18,477 nucleotides of DNA from Candidatus Kaiserbacteria bacterium (GTDB taxonomy: Bacteria; Patescibacteriota; Minisyncoccia; Phycocordibacterales; UBA918): positions 1 to 18,477 of the forward strand of contig SKHJ01000003.1 of the NCBI GenBank assembly GCA_007116965.1, given 5' to 3'. Below the pieces are notes generated by a model. The model was not told the origin of the DNA and did not search any database. It saw nothing but the letters and a program-made list of their open reading frames with translations. A program made the position numbers and the translations under genes. Shown here in pieces: positions 1-6,777 of this stretch. Numbering within the stretch: position 1 is the first letter of the stretch; every line of letters starts with the position of its first letter.

Positions 1-65
1 CTAATTTCCTTATTGATAATCGGTTTCAGCCACCGCCAGCGTTCTTCTTGTATAGTTTTAGCCAT
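1..65 (-). CDS. 5' end of a leftward gene, possibly an IS481-type transposase (partial)
   Basis: An ATG at 65-63 on the minus strand opens a frame that runs off the left edge after 21 codons. The visible peptide starts MAKTIQEERWRWLKPI and is followed by INKEI. From memory this resembles the N-terminus of IS481-family transposases found in candidate-phylum genomes, where an ERxRWxxPI-type start precedes a helix-turn-helix. The palindromic AT-rich DNA just upstream (69-116) would fit the end of an insertion element. Only a fragment is visible, so the family call is tentative; it could be another small DNA-binding protein. No Shine-Dalgarno sequence precedes the ATG. Confidence 0.45.
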   Translation of the reverse strand, partial: MAKTIQEERWRWLKPIINKEI

Positions 66-68
66 AGA

Positions 69-116
69 TACACACATTTCATAATGATAATGAAAAGTGC
101 CAAATGTGTGTACACA
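69..116. repeat. Inverted repeat and overlapping palindrome upstream of the leftward gene
   Basis: TACACACATTT at 69-79 is matched exactly by AAATGTGTGTA at 102-112, leaving a 22-bp spacer. A second perfect 10-bp palindrome, TGTGTACACA, lies at 107-116 and shares part of the right arm. The arms lie immediately before the leftward start codon at 65. The arrangement could be an operator for that gene or the subterminal repeat of an insertion element. Confidence 0.6.
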
Positions 117-129
117 TTACCCAGTGACA

Positions 130-157
130 TTGACATTTTTCTGCAAAACAGTATACT
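130..157 (+). promoter_or_regulatory. Strong sigma70-type promoter for the helicase gene
   Basis: A perfect -35 box TTGACA (130-135) is followed after 16 bp by TATACT (152-157), one mismatch from the -10 consensus. Transcription would start near 164, giving the helicase mRNA a leader of about 136 nt. That is unusually long compared with the near-leaderless promoters elsewhere in the window. The -35 box may coincide with the end of a mobile element (see findings). Confidence 0.65.
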
Positions 158-299
158 ATGTACAAGCTTTTGATACACGTGTGGGGCTCATTAGCTGCCA
201 AACCGTCACGGACACCTTGGTTTTATTCTACCTGCACCGCCCCGGAGACACGTCGCTATACGCACGCCACTCCATCTCACTAATAACCCACTATTTCTG

Positions 300-1517
300 A
301 TGCCTATTTCTACTTCGCGACGCCCGCGTCGCTCGGCCTCACGCCGTTTTCACGGTCGTTCTGATCGCTTTACCCGTCGCCCACAGCGTCGTAAAGTCCA
401 GCAACCAAGTTTCGACCCGACACGCTTTATTAATACGAATCCGGTAGACCTCGTCCAAGAGGTGTATACGCCTGAGCACCGCTTTACTGACTTCCAGCTT
501 GATGAGCAGCTACAAAAGAATATCAGCTTCAATAAGCTAACTTCGCCGAGCCCAATCCAAGACCAAGCCATCCCATTCCTGTTGCAAGGTCGCGACCTCA
601 TCGGCTTAGCCGCCACCGGCACTGGTAAGACGGCCGCCTTTTTGATTCCGCTTATCGAGCGCACTCTTCATCGTCATACCGGTCAGACCCTGATCCTCAC
701 CCCAACCAGAGAGTTGGCTATTCAGGTTGAGTCAGAGTTTCGTAAGCTGGCTCGTGGTCTAGGACTCAAGTCGGTCACCTGCGTAGGTGGGATGGCGATT
801 CGCCCGCAGATTCAAACCTTGCGCCGCCACAACCATTTCATCATCGGGACCCCTGGTCGGATTATGGATCTGATCGATCGCGGCAACATCCGTCCGCACA
901 AGATGACGGCCGTGGTCCTGGATGAAGCCGACCGGATGCTTGACATGGGCTTTATCAATGATATGCGTAGTATCTTAACCATGGTACCAAAAGAGCGTCA
1001 TACCCTCTTCTTCTCAGCGACTATGAACGATACCGCCCGACGGCTAACCGAAGAATTCTTGAACAACCCTGAGTACGTCTCAGTCAAGACCAAGGATGTG
1101 ACCGACAGTATCGCCCAAGATGTGGTCAAGTACTTCCCAGACAAAAAACTCGACACCCTCGTCACCCTCTTAGGAGGACCAGCGTATCAACGGGTCATCG
1201 TCTTTGGCGCGATGAAGCGGGGCGTTGAAACCCTCACCAAGCAACTCCGCCAAGCTGGTATCAAAGCCGAATCAATTCACGGTGATAAGACACACGGCCA
1301 GCGACAACGCGCCTTGCAAAATTTCAAAGATGGCTATGCAACCGTCCTGGTTGCCACCGATGTGGCCGCGCGCGGTATCCACGTTGATAACGTCACCCAC
1401 GTCATCAATTACGATTTACCAAACACCTTTGAAGATTACGTCCACCGCATCGGCCGCACCGGCCGAGGCACCAAACGCGGCCAGGCACTCACCTTTATTC
1501 CTCACAGCAACACGTAG
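300..1517 (+). CDS. DEAD-box ATP-dependent RNA helicase
   Basis: This 405-residue protein carries the full set of DEAD-box helicase motifs: a Q-motif region (about 77-99, FNKLTSPSPIQDQA), motif I ATGTGKT (105-111), motif Ia PTRELA (135-140), Ib GTPGR (183-187), motif II DEAD (208-211), motif III SAT (239-241), motif V around VATDVAARG, and motif VI HRIGRTGR (382-389). The family unwinds short RNA duplexes using ATP and serves ribosome assembly, mRNA decay and cold adaptation in the cytoplasm. The first 34 residues are very rich in arginine, a likely RNA-binding tail; there is almost no C-terminal extension past the helicase core. The ATG has no Shine-Dalgarno sequence and follows a long leader. 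The gene ends in TAG five bases from the convergent histidine kinase gene. Which named paralogue (RhlE, DeaD, CshA type) it matches cannot be decided; RhlE-like is my guess. Confidence 0.95.
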   Translation: MPISTSRRPRRSASRRFHGRSDRFTRRPQRRKVQQPSFDPTRFINTNPVDLVQEVYTPEHRFTDFQLDEQLQKNISFNKLTSPSPIQDQAIPFLLQGRDLIGLAATGTGKTAAFLIPLIERTLHRHTGQTLILTPTRELAIQVESEFRKLARGLGLKSVTCVGGMAIRPQIQTLRRHNHFIIGTPGRIMDLIDRGNIRPHKMTAVVLDEADRMLDMGFINDMRSILTMVPKERHTLFFSATMNDTARRLTEEFLNNPEYVSVKTKDVTDSIAQDVVKYFPDKKLDTLVTLLGGPAYQRVIVFGAMKRGVETLTKQLRQAGIKAESIHGDKTHGQRQRALQNFKDGYATVLVATDVAARGIHVDNVTHVINYDLPNTFEDYVHRIGRTGRGTKRGQALTFIPHSNT

Positions 1518-1522
1518 CTACT

Positions 1523-2806
1523 TTAGCGCTTATACGGCAAACGAATACTAAAAGTCGTCCCTTGATTCTCGACCGAAGCCACGCTAATAGTACCGCCGAG
1601 CTTCTCGACCGACTGCTGCACCACGTACAGACCAAGGCCAGTTCCCTCTGCTTGCTGCACCTGCGCATTGGTGGCGCGGAAGAATTTGCTAAACAGTTCT
1701 GAGAGTTCAGCCGCTGGGATACCGATACCAGTGTCAGCTACCTCAATTAAAACCTCGTTTCCAGCTAGCTGATACCGCAAATCGATAGAACCATTCGGTT
1801 CTATGTATTTGACAGCATTTGAGACCAGGTTACTAATAATGATATGCAATAAACGTTCATCACTTACTAGAGTTAGGTCAACTGGTTGGTACGACGGCGT
1901 CACTGTCAATTGCTTCTGCTCGATAGCTTGGGTGAATTCGTCAATGATCGAATCACAAAATTTTGCTAACTCGATTGGTTGCAGGTCGGTAGCGAAGGTA
2001 CCCATCTCGAGCTTGGATACGTTGAGAAAGTCATTAATTAGCGCGATCATTCGTAGAGTGTTACGTTGTATCTTATCGAAATACTTATTCGCTGTGTCTG
2101 GCAAATCCGGCGGAAGTTGTCGTTGCAGGAGTTCCAGGTTCCAGCGAATGGCCGCCACTGGTGTCCGCAGTTGATGCGTAGCCAGCGCTACAAACTCTGA
2201 CTTGGCGGTATCGACCTCCTTACGATGTGTAATATCTACCAGTGAGACCAACTGCTGTTTAGCTTCTTGTGACTGAAAGGCGGAAATCAGCACCCACCGG
2301 ACAGCACCCGAAACAGCGCGAACCTGCACTTCTCGGTCGGTAAACGTCTGCCCGTTCTTCAGATCGCGCCAAAGACGTTGCAAGGCTGCCTTGTCTTCCA
2401 GTAATAAATATTGGGAAAAATCTTGGCCATCAAGTGAATTGATAGTGGTCTCGAAGAGACGGATGGCTGCCAAGTTACACATCACTACCTTACCAGCTCG
2501 GTCGAGCGTCACGTACGGCACTGGACTACGTTCGTAAAGCAAGGCAAAGCGTTCCTGGGCCCGCAATAGCTTAGCTATCTCCTCGTCATAGACGGAGGGT
2601 ATCTTGGCTGCCAATTGTCCCGAAAGAATTCTAATAACGAATAAAGAAATAATCACCGAAGCGCCAACCACCACCCACAATGACGGCAATTCACTCAAAA
2701 AGAGATCATACGTGTACCAACCAGCCACCGCCAGCAAAGGAAAGAGTAAAAGAACTAGGACATACCAAGCAAAGCGCTGGAGACGCAGTTTTCGTTCAGT
2801 ACGCAT
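1523..2806 (-). CDS. Membrane-bound PAS sensor histidine kinase
   Basis: The protein has 427 residues. Two hydrophobic segments (about 13-35 and 42-61) form an N-terminal membrane hairpin with almost no external loop, so the signal is probably sensed in the membrane or cytoplasm. A PAS domain follows (about 85-195), then a HisKA dimerisation domain with phospho-acceptor His211 in ATHQLRTP, and a HATPase_c domain with an N box (NLVSNAVKY, 326-334), G1 DTGIGIP (358-364), an F box (LFSKFFRA) and G2 GTGLGL (388-393). All catalytic motifs look intact, so it should autophosphorylate His211 and pass phosphate to a response regulator. The obvious partner is the divergent receiver gene that starts 72 bp away. 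The ATG at 2806 is supported by an extended -10 placed exactly for leaderless transcription. It is convergent with the helicase gene. Confidence 0.95.
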   Translation of the reverse strand: MRTERKLRLQRFAWYVLVLLLFPLLAVAGWYTYDLFLSELPSLWVVVGASVIISLFVIRILSGQLAAKIPSVYDEEIAKLLRAQERFALLYERSPVPYVTLDRAGKVVMCNLAAIRLFETTINSLDGQDFSQYLLLEDKAALQRLWRDLKNGQTFTDREVQVRAVSGAVRWVLISAFQSQEAKQQLVSLVDITHRKEVDTAKSEFVALATHQLRTPVAAIRWNLELLQRQLPPDLPDTANKYFDKIQRNTLRMIALINDFLNVSKLEMGTFATDLQPIELAKFCDSIIDEFTQAIEQKQLTVTPSYQPVDLTLVSDERLLHIIISNLVSNAVKYIEPNGSIDLRYQLAGNEVLIEVADTGIGIPAAELSELFSKFFRATNAQVQQAEGTGLGLYVVQQSVEKLGGTISVASVENQGTTFSIRLPYKR

Positions 2807-2812
2807 ATAAGT

Positions 2813-2821
2813 ATCATACCA
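2813..2821 (-). promoter_or_regulatory. Extended -10 promoter of the histidine kinase gene
   Basis: On the minus strand TGG-TATGAT forms an extended -10 (TGnTATAAT-like) at 2821-2813. Seven bases downstream of its last base is position 2806, the A of the ATG, so the transcript would begin at the start codon. No good -35 is seen, as is usual for extended -10 promoters. Confidence 0.5.
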
Positions 2822-2843
2822 ACAAAACCAACAGAAACCGGCT

Positions 2844-2873
2844 TTGTACAGTGTAAAAACGTGCTACTATTAT
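2844..2873 (+). promoter_or_regulatory. Promoter of the receiver gene
   Basis: TTGTAC (2844-2849) and TATTAT (2868-2873) are separated by 18 bp. The expected start point near 2880 coincides with the ATG at 2879, implying a leaderless mRNA. An overlapping TACTAT at 2865-2870 is a weaker alternative -10. Confidence 0.5.
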
Positions 2874-2878
2874 CTCAT

Positions 2879-3253
2879 ATGCAAAAGAAGATATTAATCA
2901 TCGAGGATGAACCAGATATTCGCGAAGCTTTGGCTGACGCCATTACCAGTGCTGGTTATGAGGTTGACACTGCCCCGAACGGCAGTGAGGGTTTAGATAA
3001 AGCCATTGCCTCGCAACCTGATTTAATATTGCTCGACTTGATTATGCCAGTAATGGGTGGTAAAGAAGCGCTCGCCAAACTGCGCCAAGACCCGTGGGGA
3101 CGCAAAGCGCGTGTGGTTATTCTGACCGCTATGGACGATGTCTCCAACGTTGCCACTACTCACGAATACAACATCGTCGACTACATTATCAAGTCCCACG
3201 CCAGCTTAGACGAGATACTCAACAAAGTCCGCCTCGCCCTTCATACCAACTAG
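2879..3253 (+). CDS. Stand-alone receiver-domain response regulator
   Basis: From the ATG at 2879 the product has 124 residues and consists of one CheY-like receiver domain. The acidic pocket is E9-D10, the phospho-acceptor is Asp53 (LLDLIMP), the switch threonine is Thr83 (ILTAMDD) and the conserved lysine is Lys105 (YIIKSHAS). There is no DNA-binding or enzymatic output domain, so it must act by protein contact or as a relay to another protein. An in-frame GTG at 2861 would add six residues, but it lies inside the predicted promoter, so I prefer the ATG. It is divergent from the histidine kinase gene, its probable phosphodonor, and ends in TAG 69 bp before the 3' end of the opposite-strand tRNA gene. 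Confidence 0.93.
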   Translation: MQKKILIIEDEPDIREALADAITSAGYEVDTAPNGSEGLDKAIASQPDLILLDLIMPVMGGKEALAKLRQDPWGRKARVVILTAMDDVSNVATTHEYNIVDYIIKSHASLDEILNKVRLALHTN

Positions 3254-3322
3254 ACCAGCTCGACTAGCTTTTATCTCGAACCACCCAAGTGCTGAGGTGC
3301 TACTGCATTAAATCACCGTTTA

Positions 3323-3396
3323 TGGCTGCCGGACTAGGACTCGAACCTAGATACCTGGGACCAAAACCCAGTGTCCTACCATTAGACGATCCGGCA
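3323..3396 (-). tRNA. tRNA-Gln (anticodon UUG), CCA encoded
   Basis: On the minus strand the 74-nt sequence folds into a full cloverleaf: acceptor TGCCGGA/TCCGGCA, anticodon stem CTGGG/CCCAG around the loop TTTTGGT (anticodon TTG), and T stem CTAGG/CCTAG around TTCGAGT. The 3' CCA is in the DNA. The weak U1-A72 pair and G73 discriminator are identity elements known for tRNA-Gln in E. coli, which supports the call. Confidence 0.96.
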
Positions 3397-3438
3397 AGAT
3401 TACTTGCGCCGCTTCAAGGCACACGCAATGCGCCCACG

Positions 3439-3447
3439 AGTGTACCA
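3439..3447 (-). promoter_or_regulatory. Possible extended -10 promoter of tRNA-Gln
   Basis: On the minus strand TGG-TACACT lies in the gap between pyrG and the tRNA gene. It would start transcription near 3432, about 36 nt before the mature tRNA 5' end. The -35 region is poor. Read-through from the pyrG cluster is an alternative source of the transcript. Confidence 0.35.
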
Positions 3448-3474
3448 TATCTGGCCGTAGTTCTCTACCCCGCG

Positions 3475-5154
3475 CTACTTTGTGCCTCGCTGCTTAGCTG
3501 CCTTGATAAAGGCCGTAAAGAGCGGGTGAGGCGCCAGCGGTCGGGCTTGTAGCTCTGGGTGAAACTGCGTCCCCACAAAAAATGGGTGGGTCTGGCTTGG
3601 TAACTCCATCACCTCCATCAGGCGACCGTCAGGCGACACGCCAGAAAAAACCATTCCCGCGGCGGTGAGTGATTCAATAAATTCCGGATTGACTTCGTAG
3701 CGGTGCCGGTGACGCTCCAGCACTTCGTCCGCTTTATAGGCGTGCCGGGCGATAGTGCCCTTCTGTAACCGAGCCGGACACTGTCCGAGGCGCATCGTGC
3801 CACCCATATCTTTCTTTGCGATCTTAGCACGTTGTTCTGGCATCACGCCGATTACCAACTGGGCAGCAGTTGGGTCGATCTCTTCGGTGCTAGCATCGGA
3901 AAGTTCTAGTACATTCTTGGCGTACTCCAGGACCGCCAGTTGCATCCCGTAGCAAATACCGAAGTACGGTATTTTATTCTTCCGAGCGTACTCGATGACT
4001 CGCAACTTACCCGCTATTCCTGTCTTACCAAAACCTCCTGGTACCAAAATCCCATCGAATTGACGTAGACGTTTCAGCTCAGCACCGTCTTCAAAATCTT
4101 GCGCTGAGAGGTAAGTAATCTCTGGCTTGACGCCAAGCGCATAGCTCGAGTACTTTATCGCTTCGAGGATAGAGATATAGACATCAGAAAGGACAAACTC
4201 ACCAGAATTGAAATACTTGCCAACCACGGCAATCTTAACTGGTTTTTTGACTTGTTTAGAACTACGAACAAAGCGCTTCCAGGCAGTCAAGTCGGGCCTT
4301 TGATTACACGGCAAATTGAGCATCGCGCACAAACGATCAGAGAGGTGATCTTTCTCAAAATTGAGTGGGATGTCGTAAATACTATCAACGTCAGGGGCAG
4401 AGATAACGTTCTCTTTATGGACATTGCAAAACTTAGCAATCTTCTCCTTACGTTTACTATCTACCCCAATCGGACTACGAGCAATGATAATGTCAGCTGT
4501 TACTCCTGCGCTACCGAGAGTACGGGCGGCGTGCTGGGTGGGCTTGGTCTTCATCTCACCGATACTGCCCGGGACCGGCAAGTAACTAACCATTACTACC
4601 GCTACCCGTTCAGGCATCTCACTCTGCAACATCCGTACCGCTTCAAGAAAGAGGATGTTTTCGTATTCACCAATAGTACCCCCTATTTCAGTCAGTACTA
4701 CATCAGCGTCGGCAAGCTTGGCAGCTCTTTTGATCCGCCTGATGACCTCGAGCGGAATGTCAGGTACTACCTGCACATTCTTGCCGTCATACTCAAGATT
4801 ACGTTCTTTGCGAATGACCGACAGATACACGCTACCGGTGGTCATGTAATTATCCGACGGCAAATCAGTGTTGAGAAACCGCTCGTAGTTACCCATATCC
4901 TGGTCAGTCTCCAACCCATCCTTAAGGACAAACACTTCGCCGTGCTCGGTTGGATTCATCGTGCCAGCGTCGACATTGATGTACGGATCGATCTTTAGGG
5001 CGGTCACCTTGAGTCCACGGGCTTGCAGAATTTGAGCAATTGAAGAGGAAGCCACTCCCTTGCCTACCCCACTCATGACACCACCGACGACGAAGATAAA
5101 GGAGGGTTGTTTTACTTTGGCTGCTACTTTTGTACTTTTCTTGCGGGCGGCCAT
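3475..5154 (-). CDS. pyrG: CTP synthase
   Basis: This enzyme makes CTP from UTP, ATP and glutamine, the last step of pyrimidine nucleotide synthesis, in the cytoplasm. The 559-residue protein has the usual two-domain layout. The N-terminal synthetase (to about residue 285) includes the nucleotide loop GGVMSGVGKG (24-33), where most bacterial enzymes read SSLGKG, then DPYINVDAGTMNPTEHGEVF (56-75), a variant of the usual MSPFQHGEVFV. The C-terminal class I glutamine amidotransferase has nucleophile Cys401 (GICYGMQ) and the His532/Glu534 pair in FHPE. Length is normal for the family, apart from a basic, lysine-rich N-terminal extension of about 15 residues. The ATG lies 9 bp after the ftsX stop codon without a Shine-Dalgarno sequence, so it is probably translated from the same mRNA as ftsX. 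It is the last gene of the leftward cluster. Confidence 0.98.
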   Translation of the reverse strand: MAARKKSTKVAAKVKQPSFIFVVGGVMSGVGKGVASSSIAQILQARGLKVTALKIDPYINVDAGTMNPTEHGEVFVLKDGLETDQDMGNYERFLNTDLPSDNYMTTGSVYLSVIRKERNLEYDGKNVQVVPDIPLEVIRRIKRAAKLADADVVLTEIGGTIGEYENILFLEAVRMLQSEMPERVAVVMVSYLPVPGSIGEMKTKPTQHAARTLGSAGVTADIIIARSPIGVDSKRKEKIAKFCNVHKENVISAPDVDSIYDIPLNFEKDHLSDRLCAMLNLPCNQRPDLTAWKRFVRSSKQVKKPVKIAVVGKYFNSGEFVLSDVYISILEAIKYSSYALGVKPEITYLSAQDFEDGAELKRLRQFDGILVPGGFGKTGIAGKLRVIEYARKNKIPYFGICYGMQLAVLEYAKNVLELSDASTEEIDPTAAQLVIGVMPEQRAKIAKKDMGGTMRLGQCPARLQKGTIARHAYKADEVLERHRHRYEVNPEFIESLTAAGMVFSGVSPDGRLMEVMELPSQTHPFFVGTQFHPELQARPLAPHPLFTAFIKAAKQRGTK

Positions 5155-5163
5155 AGTGACTGG

Positions 5164-6072
5164 TTAGGTGCGAAGATAACGCGCGACAGCTAAAGTGCTA
5201 GAAAGTAGACCCATTACTACACCAATACCTACAATAACAGATAATACGATTAAGAAATCAGAGACGAAGTAAGCATGAAGATCAAACTCAAAAAACGAAT
5301 CTGTCTTCGGACCGAGCCAGACCGCCATCGGATAAAGAATCAACAATGCCAACAAGCCAGCAATCAGCCCATACATCACTCCCTGCAACATAAACGGTCC
5401 ACGAATATACATATTTCCAGCGCCAACCAAACGCATCACCTTAATCTCATCACGAGTCGTGTAGATAGCCAACCGAATCGTATTAAAGGTGATCAAGACA
5501 GCCGCCACCACCAAGATCATCATCACCAAGAACGTGGCGCTCTCAACGGCATTGATAATATTGGTTAGACGCTCAATGGCCTCGCGGTTGTCGTTGAAGT
5601 TGACGAAGCTAATAATGCTGGCAAACTGTTCTTGTTCGTCGAGAAAGCGCGCGACACTCGCGTACTGCGCTGTCTCCACCGCCCGCACTGCTAGAGAGGC
5701 ACCTAAAGGATTTTCGTCTAACTCTTCAAGCGCTTGGATGGCCGCCGCTTCGTTACGATTACGCTCCCGATAGCGCGCAAGCGCTTCTTCAGGTGAAGTG
5801 TACGTGACACTCGCCACTTCCGGCAAACGCTCAAGCTCGGTTTGTAAATCCAGTACTTGCTCCACTGGCGCGGTGGTAGTGAAATAGACATTGATATCTA
5901 CTCGCGATTGAATATTCTGCAACGAAGCCGTCAACAATTGATCGACAAACAAGGTGGTACCGATAACAAACAGCGCAATGGTCATCACGAAAATAGATGC
6001 CAGCGACACATACGCGTTGCGCCAAAAACCTATAAAACCCGAGCGGAAAATGCGTTTCGTTGCAGTGATCAT
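5164..6072 (-). CDS. ftsX: Cell-division ABC transporter permease FtsX
   Basis: FtsX is the membrane half of the FtsEX complex, which couples ATP hydrolysis at the division site to activation of peptidoglycan hydrolases outside the cell. The 302-residue product has the standard topology: a helix at about 22-47, an external domain at about 50-175, then three helices at about 179-204, 226-253 and 272-296. The family motif EIKVMRLVGA (209-218) sits on the cytoplasmic loop between helices 2 and 3. The ATG comes 3 bp after the ftsE stop codon and overlaps nothing, so translation is probably coupled to ftsE. The hydrolase activated by this FtsX (often an EnvC or CHAP-type protein) is not in the window. 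Confidence 0.96.
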   Translation of the reverse strand: MITATKRIFRSGFIGFWRNAYVSLASIFVMTIALFVIGTTLFVDQLLTASLQNIQSRVDINVYFTTTAPVEQVLDLQTELERLPEVASVTYTSPEEALARYRERNRNEAAAIQALEELDENPLGASLAVRAVETAQYASVARFLDEQEQFASIISFVNFNDNREAIERLTNIINAVESATFLVMMILVVAAVLITFNTIRLAIYTTRDEIKVMRLVGAGNMYIRGPFMLQGVMYGLIAGLLALLILYPMAVWLGPKTDSFFEFDLHAYFVSDFLIVLSVIVGIGVVMGLLSSTLAVARYLRT

Positions 6073-6075
6073 ACG

Positions 6076-6759
6076 TTACAAAATATACTTACCTGATTCA
6101 TCATCGCGGACGAGCCGACCTTCATCCATCGTAATCACTCGTCGGCCGAGTTCATCGATCACTCCCTTATTATGAGTGGTCATAATGACGGTTGTGCCCA
6201 GATCGTTGATTTTACGCAAGATCTGTACTACTTCGTACGTGGCAATCGGGTCTAAATTTCCGGTCGGCTCGTCTGCTACCACGATGTCTGGTTGGTTGAC
6301 GATAGCCCGCGCGATAGCTACACGCTGCTTTTCTCCACCAGATAGTTCGTGTGGAAAGTTCCATGCCTTATCTTCAAGATCCACCAGCGCTAACGCTTCT
6401 GGTACATTCTCGGCAATCTCAGCATCAGAGCGACCATTCGCCTCCATCGCGAAGGCGATGTTCTCATACGCTGTCAAATGACTTAGTAATTTAAAATCCT
6501 GGAAGACTGTACCAATCTTACGACGGTAGTGCGGCAACTTTACTTTCGGAATACTGTGCACATCAAGGGACTCAAAGTAGACCGTGCCACTAGTGGGGCG
6601 ATCTTCAGCAATGATCATCTTGAGCAGCGTTGTTTTGCCAGCACCAGAGTGACCCACAATGGAGACAAATTCGTGCGGCGCAACTTGAAATGAGACATCG
6701 AGAAGGGCTGGTGCACGCCCGTCATTGTACACCTTGGAGACAGTATCGAAGTAGATCAT
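6076..6759 (-). CDS. ftsE: Cell-division ATP-binding protein FtsE
   Basis: FtsE is the ATPase subunit partnered with FtsX at the division septum. The 227-residue protein has every ABC motif: Walker A GHSGAGKT (36-43), Q-loop Gln87 (VFQDFKLL), signature LSGGE (139-143), Walker B IVVADE (159-164) followed by the D-loop region GNLD, and switch His196 (MTTHNKG). The DFKLL after the Q-loop and the PTGNLD sequence are typical of FtsE. It starts 18 bp after the prfB stop codon with no visible Shine-Dalgarno sequence and is followed directly by ftsX, so prfB-ftsE-ftsX-pyrG probably form one transcription unit. Confidence 0.97.
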   Translation of the reverse strand: MIYFDTVSKVYNDGRAPALLDVSFQVAPHEFVSIVGHSGAGKTTLLKMIIAEDRPTSGTVYFESLDVHSIPKVKLPHYRRKIGTVFQDFKLLSHLTAYENIAFAMEANGRSDAEIAENVPEALALVDLEDKAWNFPHELSGGEKQRVAIARAIVNQPDIVVADEPTGNLDPIATYEVVQILRKINDLGTTVIMTTHNKGVIDELGRRVITMDEGRLVRDDESGKYIL

Positions 6760-6777
6760 ACGTAGTACCAGACCATT

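Noticed and set aside
96..102. TGGCAC on the minus strand upstream of the leftward gene, considered as a sigma54 -24 element
   Set aside because: There is no matching TTGC element at the right spacing, and sigma54 is not expected in this type of organism.
97..300. 67-codon open frame whose TGA overlaps the helicase ATG
   Set aside because: Its start lies upstream of the strong promoter at 130-157, so it would not be on that transcript, and its composition looks random. The stop/start overlap alone is not enough.
1510..1530. Terminator between the convergent helicase and kinase genes
   Set aside because: Only five bases separate the stop codons and no hairpin with a T tract is visible.
4252..4998. 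248-codon frame on the plus strand
   Set aside because: It is fully antisense to pyrG, whose domains are unmistakable, and it has no recognisable motif.
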